This document shows, one piece after another, positions 52,590 through 61,176 of a stretch of 64,000 nucleotides of DNA (positions are counted from its first letter, which is position 1; each line of letters starts with the position of its first letter). Below the pieces are notes generated by a model. That model had not been told where the DNA came from. It worked only from the letters and a program-made list of their open reading frames with translations, and made no database searches. The stretch is from Pseudomonas putida NBRC 14164 (GTDB lineage: Bacteria; Pseudomonadota; Gammaproteobacteria; Pseudomonadales; Pseudomonadaceae), in assembly GCF_000412675.1 (NCBI RefSeq), contig NC_021505.1, positions 4,458,501 to 4,522,500 of the forward strand, read 5' to 3'. The translations under genes and the position numbers were made by a program.

Positions 52590-55500
52590 ATGAACAACCC
52601 CACGCTTGAGAAACCTACCGTGAACACAGAGCTGCCATCACCTTTGGCCGATATTCATGACCGCGTGATGGAAGCCTATTACGGCAAGCTGGGGGATCAG
52701 TTCATGCGCGAAACGCAGTCCCGCATCCACTGGATCTGCGCCCAAGTCAAAGGGCGCCGGATCCTGGATGTGGGCTGCTCGCAGGGTATCGTGCCCCTGC
52801 TGCTGGCGCGTGAGGGTTGCCAGGTCACCGGTGTGGACACCAGCCCGCAGGCCATCGAAGAGGCCAAGGGTTACCTGTCTGCCGAACCTGCCCACATCCA
52901 GCAGAACGTCACGTATATAAATTCAGACTTCCTCGCGCTGGATACGCTCGAGGTTGAGCCGGACACCGTTGTCATCAGCGAAGTGCTCGAACACCTGGTA
53001 CGCCCGGAGTTGTTCGTCGAAAAGGCCTACGACCTGCTAAAGCAGGGTGGCCGACTGGTGATCACCGTACCGTTCGGGGTCAATGACTTCATTGACCACA
53101 AGCACACGTTCTACCTGATGGAACCGTTCCGCCTGCTGGCGGAGCACTTGCAGATCATCGAAGTGAAGATGCTTGGCAAGTGGCTGGGCATTGTTGCTGT
53201 GAAGAGCGAGGCGCATAAGCCGGGGACCATCGACTCGCTGACTGTCGAGCGGGTGCGTGAACTGGAAAAGGCGTTTGAGTCGATTGAACGCACGTTGCGT
53301 GGAAATCTTGGCGCCATCGGCAAGCGGCTGGACGAAGCGAACAAGAAATATCGCACCGCCACAGAGCAGATTGCCCAGCTCAAGCCGGAGGCGCAAAAGG
53401 CTGAAGCGCTGTCCAAGCAACTGCAGACACGCGATGCCGACATCGCGAACCTGCAGAAGTCGAACCGTGAAATTCTCGAGGCCAAAGCGCAACGAGTACA
53501 AGAACTTGAGGAAATCCGCCAGCGGCTGGATGAAGCGAACAAAAAGTACCGCGCGGCCACTGAACAGATCGCATTGCTGAAACCTGAAGCACAAAAAGCT
53601 GAGGCGCTCGCTCTCCAGGTTCAACAGCGTCAAGCGGAGTTTGTTGCCCTTGAACAGTCGACCAAGGAATCCTTGGAAGCCAGTGTTCGTAATGTTCAGG
53701 AGCTAAGCAGCGAACTCGACGCATTAAGATCTCAACTAGGGGAAGCCAACGAGCGGTGCCTTACCGCCTCTGAACAGTACTCCCAGCTTGAGCAACAGTT
53801 TGCGGCACTCGAAAAAGCTCGCCAGCAAAGCCTTGCTGAAGCAGAACACCGACTCAAGGAGTTACAGGCCCAGCACGCTCAGGCCTACGATGAACTTGAC
53901 GCTGCCAATCAGGAACTTGGCAAACAAGCCCAGCGCAATGCAGAGTTGAACGAAGACCTGCGACTGGCGGTAGGCAACCAACTGACGCTCGAAGAGCAGC
54001 TGTTGGCGACGCAAGCTGAATTGAAACAAGCTCAGCAAAACAGTCAGGCCAAGGCAGGCCGCATCGACCAGCTGAGCACAACGCTCAGTGCGCGTGACGA
54101 AGCACTGGAAGTGCTGCAGCAGTCGCATCGCTTGGCTGAGGAGCAGTTACAGGCCACCACGGCGCAGTTGCAGCAATCGCAGCAAAATTGCGGTGAGCAA
54201 GCAGGTCGTATTGACCAGCTGAGCTCGACACTTAGCCAACGCTCCAAAGAGCTGGAAAACCTGCAGAGTGTGCAACGCTCTGCCGCAGAGCAACTGCAGT
54301 CGACTCAAGCGCAGCTTCAGCAATCGCAGCAGAAGACCGATACCCAAGCAGAACGCATCAACCAACTGAGCTCGGCGCTGGGTCAGCGAGAGAGAGAACT
54401 GGAGTCATTGCAACAGCTGCATCAGGCGACTGAAGAGCAATTGCGTGCAACAACCCAGCAGCGAGCAGTTGCAGAAGAGCTGGCGACCCAAGAAGCCGCC
54501 AACCTAGCAGTATTACAAGTACAGCATCATGCCTTGGAGCGCCAGCTCCAAGAGCTTTGCGATGCCCACTTACAAGCGCAAACAACCAACGACATGCATG
54601 TCGAAAATATTGCTGCCCTCCACGGACGTCAGGCAGAGCTTGAAGCTGAGCTGGAAAGCCAAGCGAAGCAATCGAGCACCTTGCTGTCACAAAGCCAACA
54701 AGTTATTGACGACCAGACCAATATCAACGCGGCGCTGCGCACGCGCCAGGCTGAACTCGAAGCCGAAATGGAAAGCGAATTGGAGTATATGAAGGAATTG
54801 CAGGCTCAAAGCCAGCGGGCTAATGCCGCTCAGGCTGAAATTATCGCTCTGTTGAAAACACGCCAAGCCGAGCTGGAAGCTGAGCTGAAAGACCACCGGC
54901 AAGCCATGAACAAACTGCAGACCCAGAGCCTGCAGAACCAAGCTGCACAGGACGATACCATCTCCGCGTTGCAAAACCGCCAATCCGAACTGGAAAGCCA
55001 GTTGCAGGAAATGGGCGAAGCTTACGCCCGCAGCGAGCGTGAGCACGCTGCACAGGTCAACACCATCAATTCGCTAGTCGAACATCGCAGTGGCCTCGAA
55101 GAACAGCTTCAAGCACTGATCCTGGCTAACACCGAGGCAGAGGCTGCAAAAGCTGAACAGGCAGAGGCAATTACATCCCTTAATGAGGCCAAGGACGCTC
55201 TTGAGGAGCAATTGACGCTAGAAAGCACCAGCCGTCAAGCAGCTGAAGCGAGCCTTGCCGCCACCAATGAGCAATGGCAAGCATTGCGCCTGCAACTTGA
55301 AAACGAGCTCAACTCGTCCAAGGCAGGCCTCGGCGCTGCGAACATGAAATATCGCACCGTGACAGGCGAGCAGATCCCCCACCTCAAGGCCAATCTTAAT
55401 CAGTTGCTGGAACGCAGTGCCGCTCAGCAGCGCAAGATCGACGAGTTGAACGCGAATCTGGAACGCGCCAATACTCAGCGTCACCTTGCCGAGCAGCGCT

Positions 55501-58500
55501 TGGTCAAGACCAGAGCAAGCATGACGTATCAGCTGGGCTACCAGATCAAGAACAGTGCTAGCTCTCTGGGCGGCTTGGTCAAGCTGCCTGTACGTCTGCT
55601 GCGCTTGTATCGTAAGGCCAACCAACAACGCCAGCAAAATGAGCAAAAACTGCTTTCCAACGAACCGCTAAAGGCACTGCTGCCGCCAGCGCCTGTCGTT
55701 CAGGATGAAAACTACCTCAAGCTGCCAGCCGCCCTACCAACTAGCCAGCAGGCCCGCACGACCCTGCTGCGTCAGCCCGACCAGCCCGTCAGCCGTCTGA
55801 AAGTGGCCTGCGTCATGGATGAGTTTACCTTCGGCTCCTACCGCTATGAATGCGACCTTCAGCCGCTGACGCCCGCTAACTGGAAAGCTGAAATCGAAGG
55901 CTTTGGCCCGGAACTGCTGTTTATCGAGTCGGCTTGGCGCGGCAAGGATGACCTGTGGGGCAGCAAAGTTGGCCACAATGGTCAGGAGTTGCAGGACATT
56001 TTGGCCTGGTGCCGTCAGAACAAAGTGCCGACCGTGTTCTGGAACAAGGAGGACCCGGTTCACTTCGAAACCTTCCTGACCACCGCCAAGCAGTTCGATC
56101 ACGTGTTCACCACTGATATTGACTGCATTCACCGCTATAAAGGCGCACTCGGCCACGACCGTGTGTACCTACTGCCGTTCGCCTGCCAGCCTGCGCTGCA
56201 TAACCCGCTCGAACTGTACGAGCGCAAAGACGCCTTCTGCTTTGCCGGTGCCTACTATGCCCGTTACCCGGAGCGGACCCGCGACTTGGGCAACTTTGTG
56301 TGCGAGCTGCCGAAGTTCCGGCCACTGGAAATCTTCGACCGCAACTTCGGCAAAAACGACGTCAACTATCAGTTCCCGGAAGAGTACCAGCCGTACATCG
56401 TCGGCACTCTGCCCTTCGAGAAAATCGACACGGCGTACAAGGGCTACCGCTACGCGATCAACCTGAACTCAATCAAGCAGTCGCAATCGATGTTTGCCCG
56501 TCGCGTGTTCGAGTTGCTTGGCTGCAACACCCTGACCGTCAGCAACTTCTCCCGCGGTGTACGCCTGCTGTTCGGCGACTTGGTGGTCACCACCGACAAC
56601 GGCGAAGAGATGTTGCGCCGCCTGCAACTGCTGGCCGAAGACCCACTGAACAGCGACAAGCTGCGGCTGGCTGCCCTGCGTAAGGTAATGCAGGAACACA
56701 CCTACACCCAGCGCCTTGAATACGTGATGAGCAAAGTTACCGGTACAGCCAAAGCCCAGCGATTGCCGGAGATCGTCGTTGTCGCTGAGGCTCAGGACCG
56801 ACAGCAATTCGACATGCTGCGCGCTCATCTGGACCGTCAGTCTTACACCCAAGTACGCATGGTCATCATCAGCGATGCCTACCAGAGCAGCATCGTGAGC
56901 GACGACCCTCGCATTCTGGTGCTTAAGCCAGCCCAGCTGAAAAAAACCTCACTGGGTGAGCTGGTAGGTAATACACCCTGGGTCGCTGCATTTGTGCCTG
57001 GCGACTACTACGGCCCGAATTACTTGCTCGACCTGGCATTGGCAACCCGTTATAGCCTTGCACAAGTCGTCGGCAAGGCCGCCCACTTCACCTGTAAGGG
57101 CCAGAATGCCGAATTGCTGTCGAACGAGCAGGCCTATCGCCCAACCCAGACGCTGAAAGCCCGCCGATCGCTAGTTGCAACTGAGATCGTTGCCGCCCAG
57201 CCTCTACTGAGCTGGCTGAAGAACCTGCCATCGCTGCAGTACACTCATGCCCGAGCCGTAGCTATCGACCCGTTCAACTACTGCGAAGGCGGCGCTGTGC
57301 ACCATGAACGCATCCGCGCCAAGGTCAACGACCTTGAGTTAAACCTCGGCATGACAATCGACGAGTTGCAGGCTCGCGCGCAGTCCATCGCACCGCTGGA
57401 AGTGAGTCGTGATGCGCCTGAAATCAGCGGCCGCGGCTTGGCCGAAATGTTCGGCGTCGCCCGCAACAAATTCCTCGAACTCACGGTTGATGGTGATAAT
57501 TGGCGCGTGTATTCCAAGCTCGCAGACGGCAAGCACGAGTACATCTACGCGAAGCAGGAAAGCAGCGTTGAAGAACTCGGCTGCGTTGACGGTAAACTGA
57601 AACTGTTCCTCGACTGCACCCCGGGCCTGAACCTGCAACTGGTTGTATTGTTCCTGGATGCGGACAAGCAGCGAATCAGCCACGTCATGCAGTATGCCAA
57701 CCGTAACCAGACTGCTGATGTACCACCAGAAACGGCCTACATTCGCTTCGGTCTACGTGCCTACGCAGCGGGCAGCACAGAGCTGAAAGCATTGGTACTC
57801 GGCCATCGCAACCTGCAGCCTTCGGAAATGATGGGCCGCGGCGACCACTTGCTGCTGACCAACCACTATCCGGCTTACGCAGACCTGTACCGCAACAAGT
57901 TTGTGCATAGTCGTGTGTCGGCGTATCAGCAACAAGGCGTCGATGTAGATGTATTCCGCCTGCGCGACAATGAGACCGTCAGCTACCACGAATTCCAAAA
58001 CATCGACGTGGTGACCGGCTGCCGCTCTACCTTGGCAAAAATGCTTGAGAAAAACCGCTACAAGTCGATTCTCGTTCACTTCCTGGACGAGAATATGTGG
58101 AACGTGCTGCGCCCGTACCTGAACACTACCCAAATTACCGTGTGGGTGCACGGTGCTGAAATTCAACCATGGTGGCGTCGCGAATACAATTTCAGCACCG
58201 ATGAACAGCTGCACCTGGGCAAGCTTGCTAGCGAAAAACGCATGACATTCTGGCGCGGGATTCTCCAGTCGATGCACAAGAACCTGAAACTGGTATTCGT
58301 GTCCCGCTACTTTGCAGAAGAGGTCATGGAGGACCTTGGCTTCCGCCTGCCGGAAGACCAGTACGAGATTATTCACAACCCGATTAATACTGAAAATTTC
58401 AGCTTCGTTCAGAAAGCACCTGAGCAGCGTAAAAAGGTATTATCTATCCGACCGTACACCTCGCGGACCTACGCCAATGATTTGACCGTCAAAGCTATTG

Positions 58501-58964
58501 AGCTTTTGGCTGAAAAACCGTGGTTCAATGACATGACGTTCCGTCTCGTCGGAGACGGGCCACTGTTTGAAGAAACTCTTGCACCACTGCGCTCTTACTC
58601 AAACGTGCACATCGAGCGTGGCTTCCTCAACCATGGGGAAATCGCCGCACTGCACAAGGAGCACGGGATATTCCTGTGCCCGAGCCGTATGGATACCCAA
58701 GGCGTATCGCGAGACGAAGCCATGGCCTCCGGTCTTGTCCCTGTCACTACCGGTGTGGCAGCAATTCCGGAATTCGTGGACGAGGAAAGTGGGTTTGTCG
58801 TCGAACCGGAAAGCGCCATACAACTGGCCGAGGCCCTTGAACGCATGTACCTGGATCAAGCGCTTTTCTCCACTTTGTCGCGCCAAGCTGCAGAACGCGT
58901 TCGCGGACAAAGTGACTGGAGAAAGATGGCCGCCCTTGAACTGAACACATTCCGAGACGTTTGA
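52590..58964 (+). CDS. Giant methyltransferase / coiled-coil / triple glycosyltransferase-like fusion protein
   Basis: 2,124 residues. Order: class I SAM methyltransferase (about 1-215; motif I ILDVGCSQGIVPLL near 57), coiled coil (about 220-975), an amphipathic basic segment (about 977-1015, MTYQLGYQIKNSASSLGG onward) that may touch the membrane, a CgeB-like GT-B region (about 1068-1382), a short GT2-like region (about 1393-1565), a beta-rich linker (about 1609-1740) and a GT4 domain (about 1750-2124) with ESILVH-like GT-B core and the EX7E-type GVSRDEAMASGLVPVTTG. The coiled coil contains internal repeats (66, 49 and 39 residues). Methyltransferase plus coiled coil recalls the chain terminator WbdD, so this may add and cap a repeat unit (inference). 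Alternative start: GTG at 52620. Confidence 0.85.
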   Translation: MNNPTLEKPTVNTELPSPLADIHDRVMEAYYGKLGDQFMRETQSRIHWICAQVKGRRILDVGCSQGIVPLLLAREGCQVTGVDTSPQAIEEAKGYLSAEPAHIQQNVTYINSDFLALDTLEVEPDTVVISEVLEHLVRPELFVEKAYDLLKQGGRLVITVPFGVNDFIDHKHTFYLMEPFRLLAEHLQIIEVKMLGKWLGIVAVKSEAHKPGTIDSLTVERVRELEKAFESIERTLRGNLGAIGKRLDEANKKYRTATEQIAQLKPEAQKAEALSKQLQTRDADIANLQKSNREILEAKAQRVQELEEIRQRLDEANKKYRAATEQIALLKPEAQKAEALALQVQQRQAEFVALEQSTKESLEASVRNVQELSSELDALRSQLGEANERCLTASEQYSQLEQQFAALEKARQQSLAEAEHRLKELQAQHAQAYDELDAANQELGKQAQRNAELNEDLRLAVGNQLTLEEQLLATQAELKQAQQNSQAKAGRIDQLSTTLSARDEALEVLQQSHRLAEEQLQATTAQLQQSQQNCGEQAGRIDQLSSTLSQRSKELENLQSVQRSAAEQLQSTQAQLQQSQQKTDTQAERINQLSSALGQRERELESLQQLHQATEEQLRATTQQRAVAEELATQEAANLAVLQVQHHALERQLQELCDAHLQAQTTNDMHVENIAALHGRQAELEAELESQAKQSSTLLSQSQQVIDDQTNINAALRTRQAELEAEMESELEYMKELQAQSQRANAAQAEIIALLKTRQAELEAELKDHRQAMNKLQTQSLQNQAAQDDTISALQNRQSELESQLQEMGEAYARSEREHAAQVNTINSLVEHRSGLEEQLQALILANTEAEAAKAEQAEAITSLNEAKDALEEQLTLESTSRQAAEASLAATNEQWQALRLQLENELNSSKAGLGAANMKYRTVTGEQIPHLKANLNQLLERSAAQQRKIDELNANLERANTQRHLAEQRLVKTRASMTYQLGYQIKNSASSLGGLVKLPVRLLRLYRKANQQRQQNEQKLLSNEPLKALLPPAPVVQDENYLKLPAALPTSQQARTTLLRQPDQPVSRLKVACVMDEFTFGSYRYECDLQPLTPANWKAEIEGFGPELLFIESAWRGKDDLWGSKVGHNGQELQDILAWCRQNKVPTVFWNKEDPVHFETFLTTAKQFDHVFTTDIDCIHRYKGALGHDRVYLLPFACQPALHNPLELYERKDAFCFAGAYYARYPERTRDLGNFVCELPKFRPLEIFDRNFGKNDVNYQFPEEYQPYIVGTLPFEKIDTAYKGYRYAINLNSIKQSQSMFARRVFELLGCNTLTVSNFSRGVRLLFGDLVVTTDNGEEMLRRLQLLAEDPLNSDKLRLAALRKVMQEHTYTQRLEYVMSKVTGTAKAQRLPEIVVVAEAQDRQQFDMLRAHLDRQSYTQVRMVIISDAYQSSIVSDDPRILVLKPAQLKKTSLGELVGNTPWVAAFVPGDYYGPNYLLDLALATRYSLAQVVGKAAHFTCKGQNAELLSNEQAYRPTQTLKARRSLVATEIVAAQPLLSWLKNLPSLQYTHARAVAIDPFNYCEGGAVHHERIRAKVNDLELNLGMTIDELQARAQSIAPLEVSRDAPEISGRGLAEMFGVARNKFLELTVDGDNWRVYSKLADGKHEYIYAKQESSVEELGCVDGKLKLFLDCTPGLNLQLVVLFLDADKQRISHVMQYANRNQTADVPPETAYIRFGLRAYAAGSTELKALVLGHRNLQPSEMMGRGDHLLLTNHYPAYADLYRNKFVHSRVSAYQQQGVDVDVFRLRDNETVSYHEFQNIDVVTGCRSTLAKMLEKNRYKSILVHFLDENMWNVLRPYLNTTQITVWVHGAEIQPWWRREYNFSTDEQLHLGKLASEKRMTFWRGILQSMHKNLKLVFVSRYFAEEVMEDLGFRLPEDQYEIIHNPINTENFSFVQKAPEQRKKVLSIRPYTSRTYANDLTVKAIELLAEKPWFNDMTFRLVGDGPLFEETLAPLRSYSNVHIERGFLNHGEIAALHKEHGIFLCPSRMDTQGVSRDEAMASGLVPVTTGVAAIPEFVDEESGFVVEPESAIQLAEALERMYLDQALFSTLSRQAAERVRGQSDWRKMAALELNTFRDV
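54054..54494 (+). repeat. In-gene repeat: 49-codon coiled-coil unit, three copies
   Basis: Units begin at 54054, 54201 and 54348, exactly 147 bases apart, each starting with A-G/E-R-I-D/N-Q-L-S. 49 residues is seven heptads, so copies could be gained or lost without breaking coiled-coil phase. The third copy fades near its end. Confidence 0.85.
54627..55085 (+). repeat. In-gene repeat: 39-codon coiled-coil unit, three copies plus a shorter fourth
   Basis: Units beginning RQAELEAE or RQSELESQ start at 54627, 54744, 54861 and 54978 (117-base spacing), and a decayed RSGLEEQ start follows at 55086 after 108 bases. The starts RQAELEA are nearly identical, the rest diverged. Confidence 0.85.
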
Positions 58965-58971
58965 AGTAGAT

Positions 58972-60669
58972 ATGAGCAAGTCTTTGAAACATTACGTTTT
59001 CACCAACTTCGGCATCGGAATCAAGGATGAACTGTGGTTGTCGTATCGGCTGGAGATCTTCACCAATACAGTCTTCCCGTCCCTCGCTAACCAACGCAGT
59101 AGAGAATTTGAATGGACGATCTTTATTGATGAAGCTCTTCCTGTGTTGCATCAATCACGCCTCGAAGCTGCGATCAGCTCATCGGGACTGAATGCCAGGA
59201 CGCTCAAAGTCAGTGATTACTCGCTAACAAACAAAGAAGTTAGCAAACTCTTGGCTGAAACACGTGAGGACATTGTGCTCACATCAAGAATTGATGACGA
59301 TGACTGCATTCATCAAGATGTAATCGCTACGATCCAGCAGCATGCACGCTCGAAAGAACATGCTGAAGATATGCTGTTGATTTCGCTTCACAACGGCCTT
59401 GAATTCCTGCCATCCGATGACTGCTATCGTGCCGTAACTTACGACACATTGGCACTTGCTCTGACTTTGGTCGATAAAACTCGCGGTATCAAGACCCGAA
59501 GCATTACCCAGTATGCTCATCACATGGTGGTTGAAACGCTAAAGCGGCAAAAAATACAAGCCAAGCATATTTTGCTGAAATCTATGCAGCCGCTTTATAC
59601 GTACACCAAGCATCCGCTGAGCGACTCTTACTTCTTCGGTGCTCGCGCACGCATACTAGGTGACACAAGCAAAACAACTGGCCTAAAAGAGTCCCACTTA
59701 CGTAACTTCGGCCTAAGCCAGCAGCGCCTTGACTTCCTTTCGGCTCTCTTGAAGCAGTCCCCTATTGGCATGCCACACAAGTATCTCGAAAAGCTTGGGA
59801 ACGTGCGTAACCAGATCAAGGTAGAGCTGAATAAAGGCGCAGAGCAGCCTAACGCCAACCTTGATGCTCTCATGGCTAGAAAGGCACGGCTCGAACGTAC
59901 CGCTGTTCGACCTAACCCTGCAGGTCCGCTTAAAGAAAAGATACGCGTTGCAATTCTCGGATCACCGGCCACCCGAGATTTGTTTGACTTCCAAAAGGGA
60001 GCCCTGAGCAACTTTGAAGTCTGCTTCTATATGGCACGAACTTCTGTAATTTCATGGATGGCTCCGCCGTGTACCGATCCTAGAGTAGCAATTGATGCAT
60101 CGTCCTTCGAAGGTTCATGCTCACAACTGGACAAGATGAAGTCTCACTGGCAACTACTTGAACAGTCTCGACCAGATATCGTCATGATTGATTTCATTGA
60201 CGAGCGAATCGGCATCGTACAGCACCAGAACTCCCTCATGTCTGCCAGCGGCCCCCTGCTGAAAGCTCTTGAGCGTAAAGGCATCGAGCATGAAATCAAA
60301 CGCCCTTGGAGCCCGGAAGTTCAGCAACTTCGGGAGTGGGCTCTGCCAGCGTTCCTGGACCGAGTTGCCTCCATCTGCCCAAACATTTTCGTTCACAAAG
60401 CAACTTGGGCTGAAAGTTACAAAAATGGAAATGCAGTTGAAAGCTTCAAGGGTGGTGAATTTGAGCGTCTGATTGAGCTGAATAACTCGGTCATTGACCC
60501 CATGCTTGCTACACTCGAGGACTCCTCGACAGCCGTCGAACAAATTGGCGGCCTGGAAGCCGGGCTGGTTGCCGGTGGTGATCATAAATGGGTATTCACA
60601 CCCTATCATTATGACAGTACTTACTATAAAACAGTTGCCAAGCAACTACTTGCACGAATCATGAATTGA
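58972..60669 (+). CDS. Rhamnosyltransferase-like / DUF6270 two-domain protein
   Basis: 565 residues. The N-terminal part (about 1-270) resembles the putative rhamnosyltransferase family: YVFTNFGIGIKDELWLSYRL, FEWTIFIDEALP and an acidic metal-site-like TSRIDDDDCI (Asp108-111). The C-terminal part (about 321-565) fits DUF6270: IRVAILGSPATRDLFDF, then YMARTSVISWMAPP and PDIVMIDFIDERIG. The base composition is clearly more AT-rich than the 5' genes, suggesting transfer. It begins seven bases after the giant protein's stop. Domain names are from pattern recognition only. Confidence 0.75.
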   Translation: MSKSLKHYVFTNFGIGIKDELWLSYRLEIFTNTVFPSLANQRSREFEWTIFIDEALPVLHQSRLEAAISSSGLNARTLKVSDYSLTNKEVSKLLAETREDIVLTSRIDDDDCIHQDVIATIQQHARSKEHAEDMLLISLHNGLEFLPSDDCYRAVTYDTLALALTLVDKTRGIKTRSITQYAHHMVVETLKRQKIQAKHILLKSMQPLYTYTKHPLSDSYFFGARARILGDTSKTTGLKESHLRNFGLSQQRLDFLSALLKQSPIGMPHKYLEKLGNVRNQIKVELNKGAEQPNANLDALMARKARLERTAVRPNPAGPLKEKIRVAILGSPATRDLFDFQKGALSNFEVCFYMARTSVISWMAPPCTDPRVAIDASSFEGSCSQLDKMKSHWQLLEQSRPDIVMIDFIDERIGIVQHQNSLMSASGPLLKALERKGIEHEIKRPWSPEVQQLREWALPAFLDRVASICPNIFVHKATWAESYKNGNAVESFKGGEFERLIELNNSVIDPMLATLEDSSTAVEQIGGLEAGLVAGGDHKWVFTPYHYDSTYYKTVAKQLLARIMN

Positions 60670-60689
60670 TCCAAAGGAATAAACGGAAC

Positions 60690-61133
60690 ATGAAAATCAA
60701 AACCGCTGCCCTGCTGTCGCTGCTCGCCCTCGCCATTTCCGGCTGCGATCAGAACTCCACTGAGACTAAAGTGGCTACCCAAGCAACAGAGGCAGTACAA
60801 CCTGCACAGGCGAAAGCCGAACTGAACCTTGCTGACGGCTCAATTTTGCAGCTGAATGCAGAGCATTTGAAATCCTACGCCAAACCTAACAGCGCAGGAA
60901 AACTGAGCATGCACGAATACAGCTACTCCACCGCCGACAAGCTGGCGGAAAATGATGTCTACATGCAATTGCAAAATGCAGGCTTCACCCGCAAGGTCAT
61001 CAGCAGCGACAGCAGCCAGTTCAAAGTCCAATACTACAAAAAGGACCTACCTGTGATCGGTGGCATCTATACAACAGTCAATGGCGAAGATAACGTCGCG
61101 ACTGTCGCAACTATCTACTGGCAAGAAAAATGA
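60690..61133 (+). CDS. Hypothetical lipoprotein
   Basis: 147 residues. The signal peptide ends in a lipobox LAISGC with Cys19 as the lipid site; Asp follows the cysteine, which by the usual rule would keep it in the inner membrane. The mature part is a small beta-rich domain (LNLADGSILQLNAEHL ... VATVATIYWQEK) of unknown function. The ATG at 60690 follows AAAGGAAT. It is unusual to see a lipoprotein inside a glycosyltransferase operon. Confidence 0.8.
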   Translation: MKIKTAALLSLLALAISGCDQNSTETKVATQATEAVQPAQAKAELNLADGSILQLNAEHLKSYAKPNSAGKLSMHEYSYSTADKLAENDVYMQLQNAGFTRKVISSDSSQFKVQYYKKDLPVIGGIYTTVNGEDNVATVATIYWQEK

Positions 61134-61176
61134 TTCAACCAGCGTCGATTAACACTATTGAAAGAATCATCCCCAG

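Noticed and set aside
51242..52627. 461-codon minus-strand frame across wecC
   Set aside because: It is antisense to a clear UDP-ManNAc dehydrogenase, with shadow-type composition and no motif.
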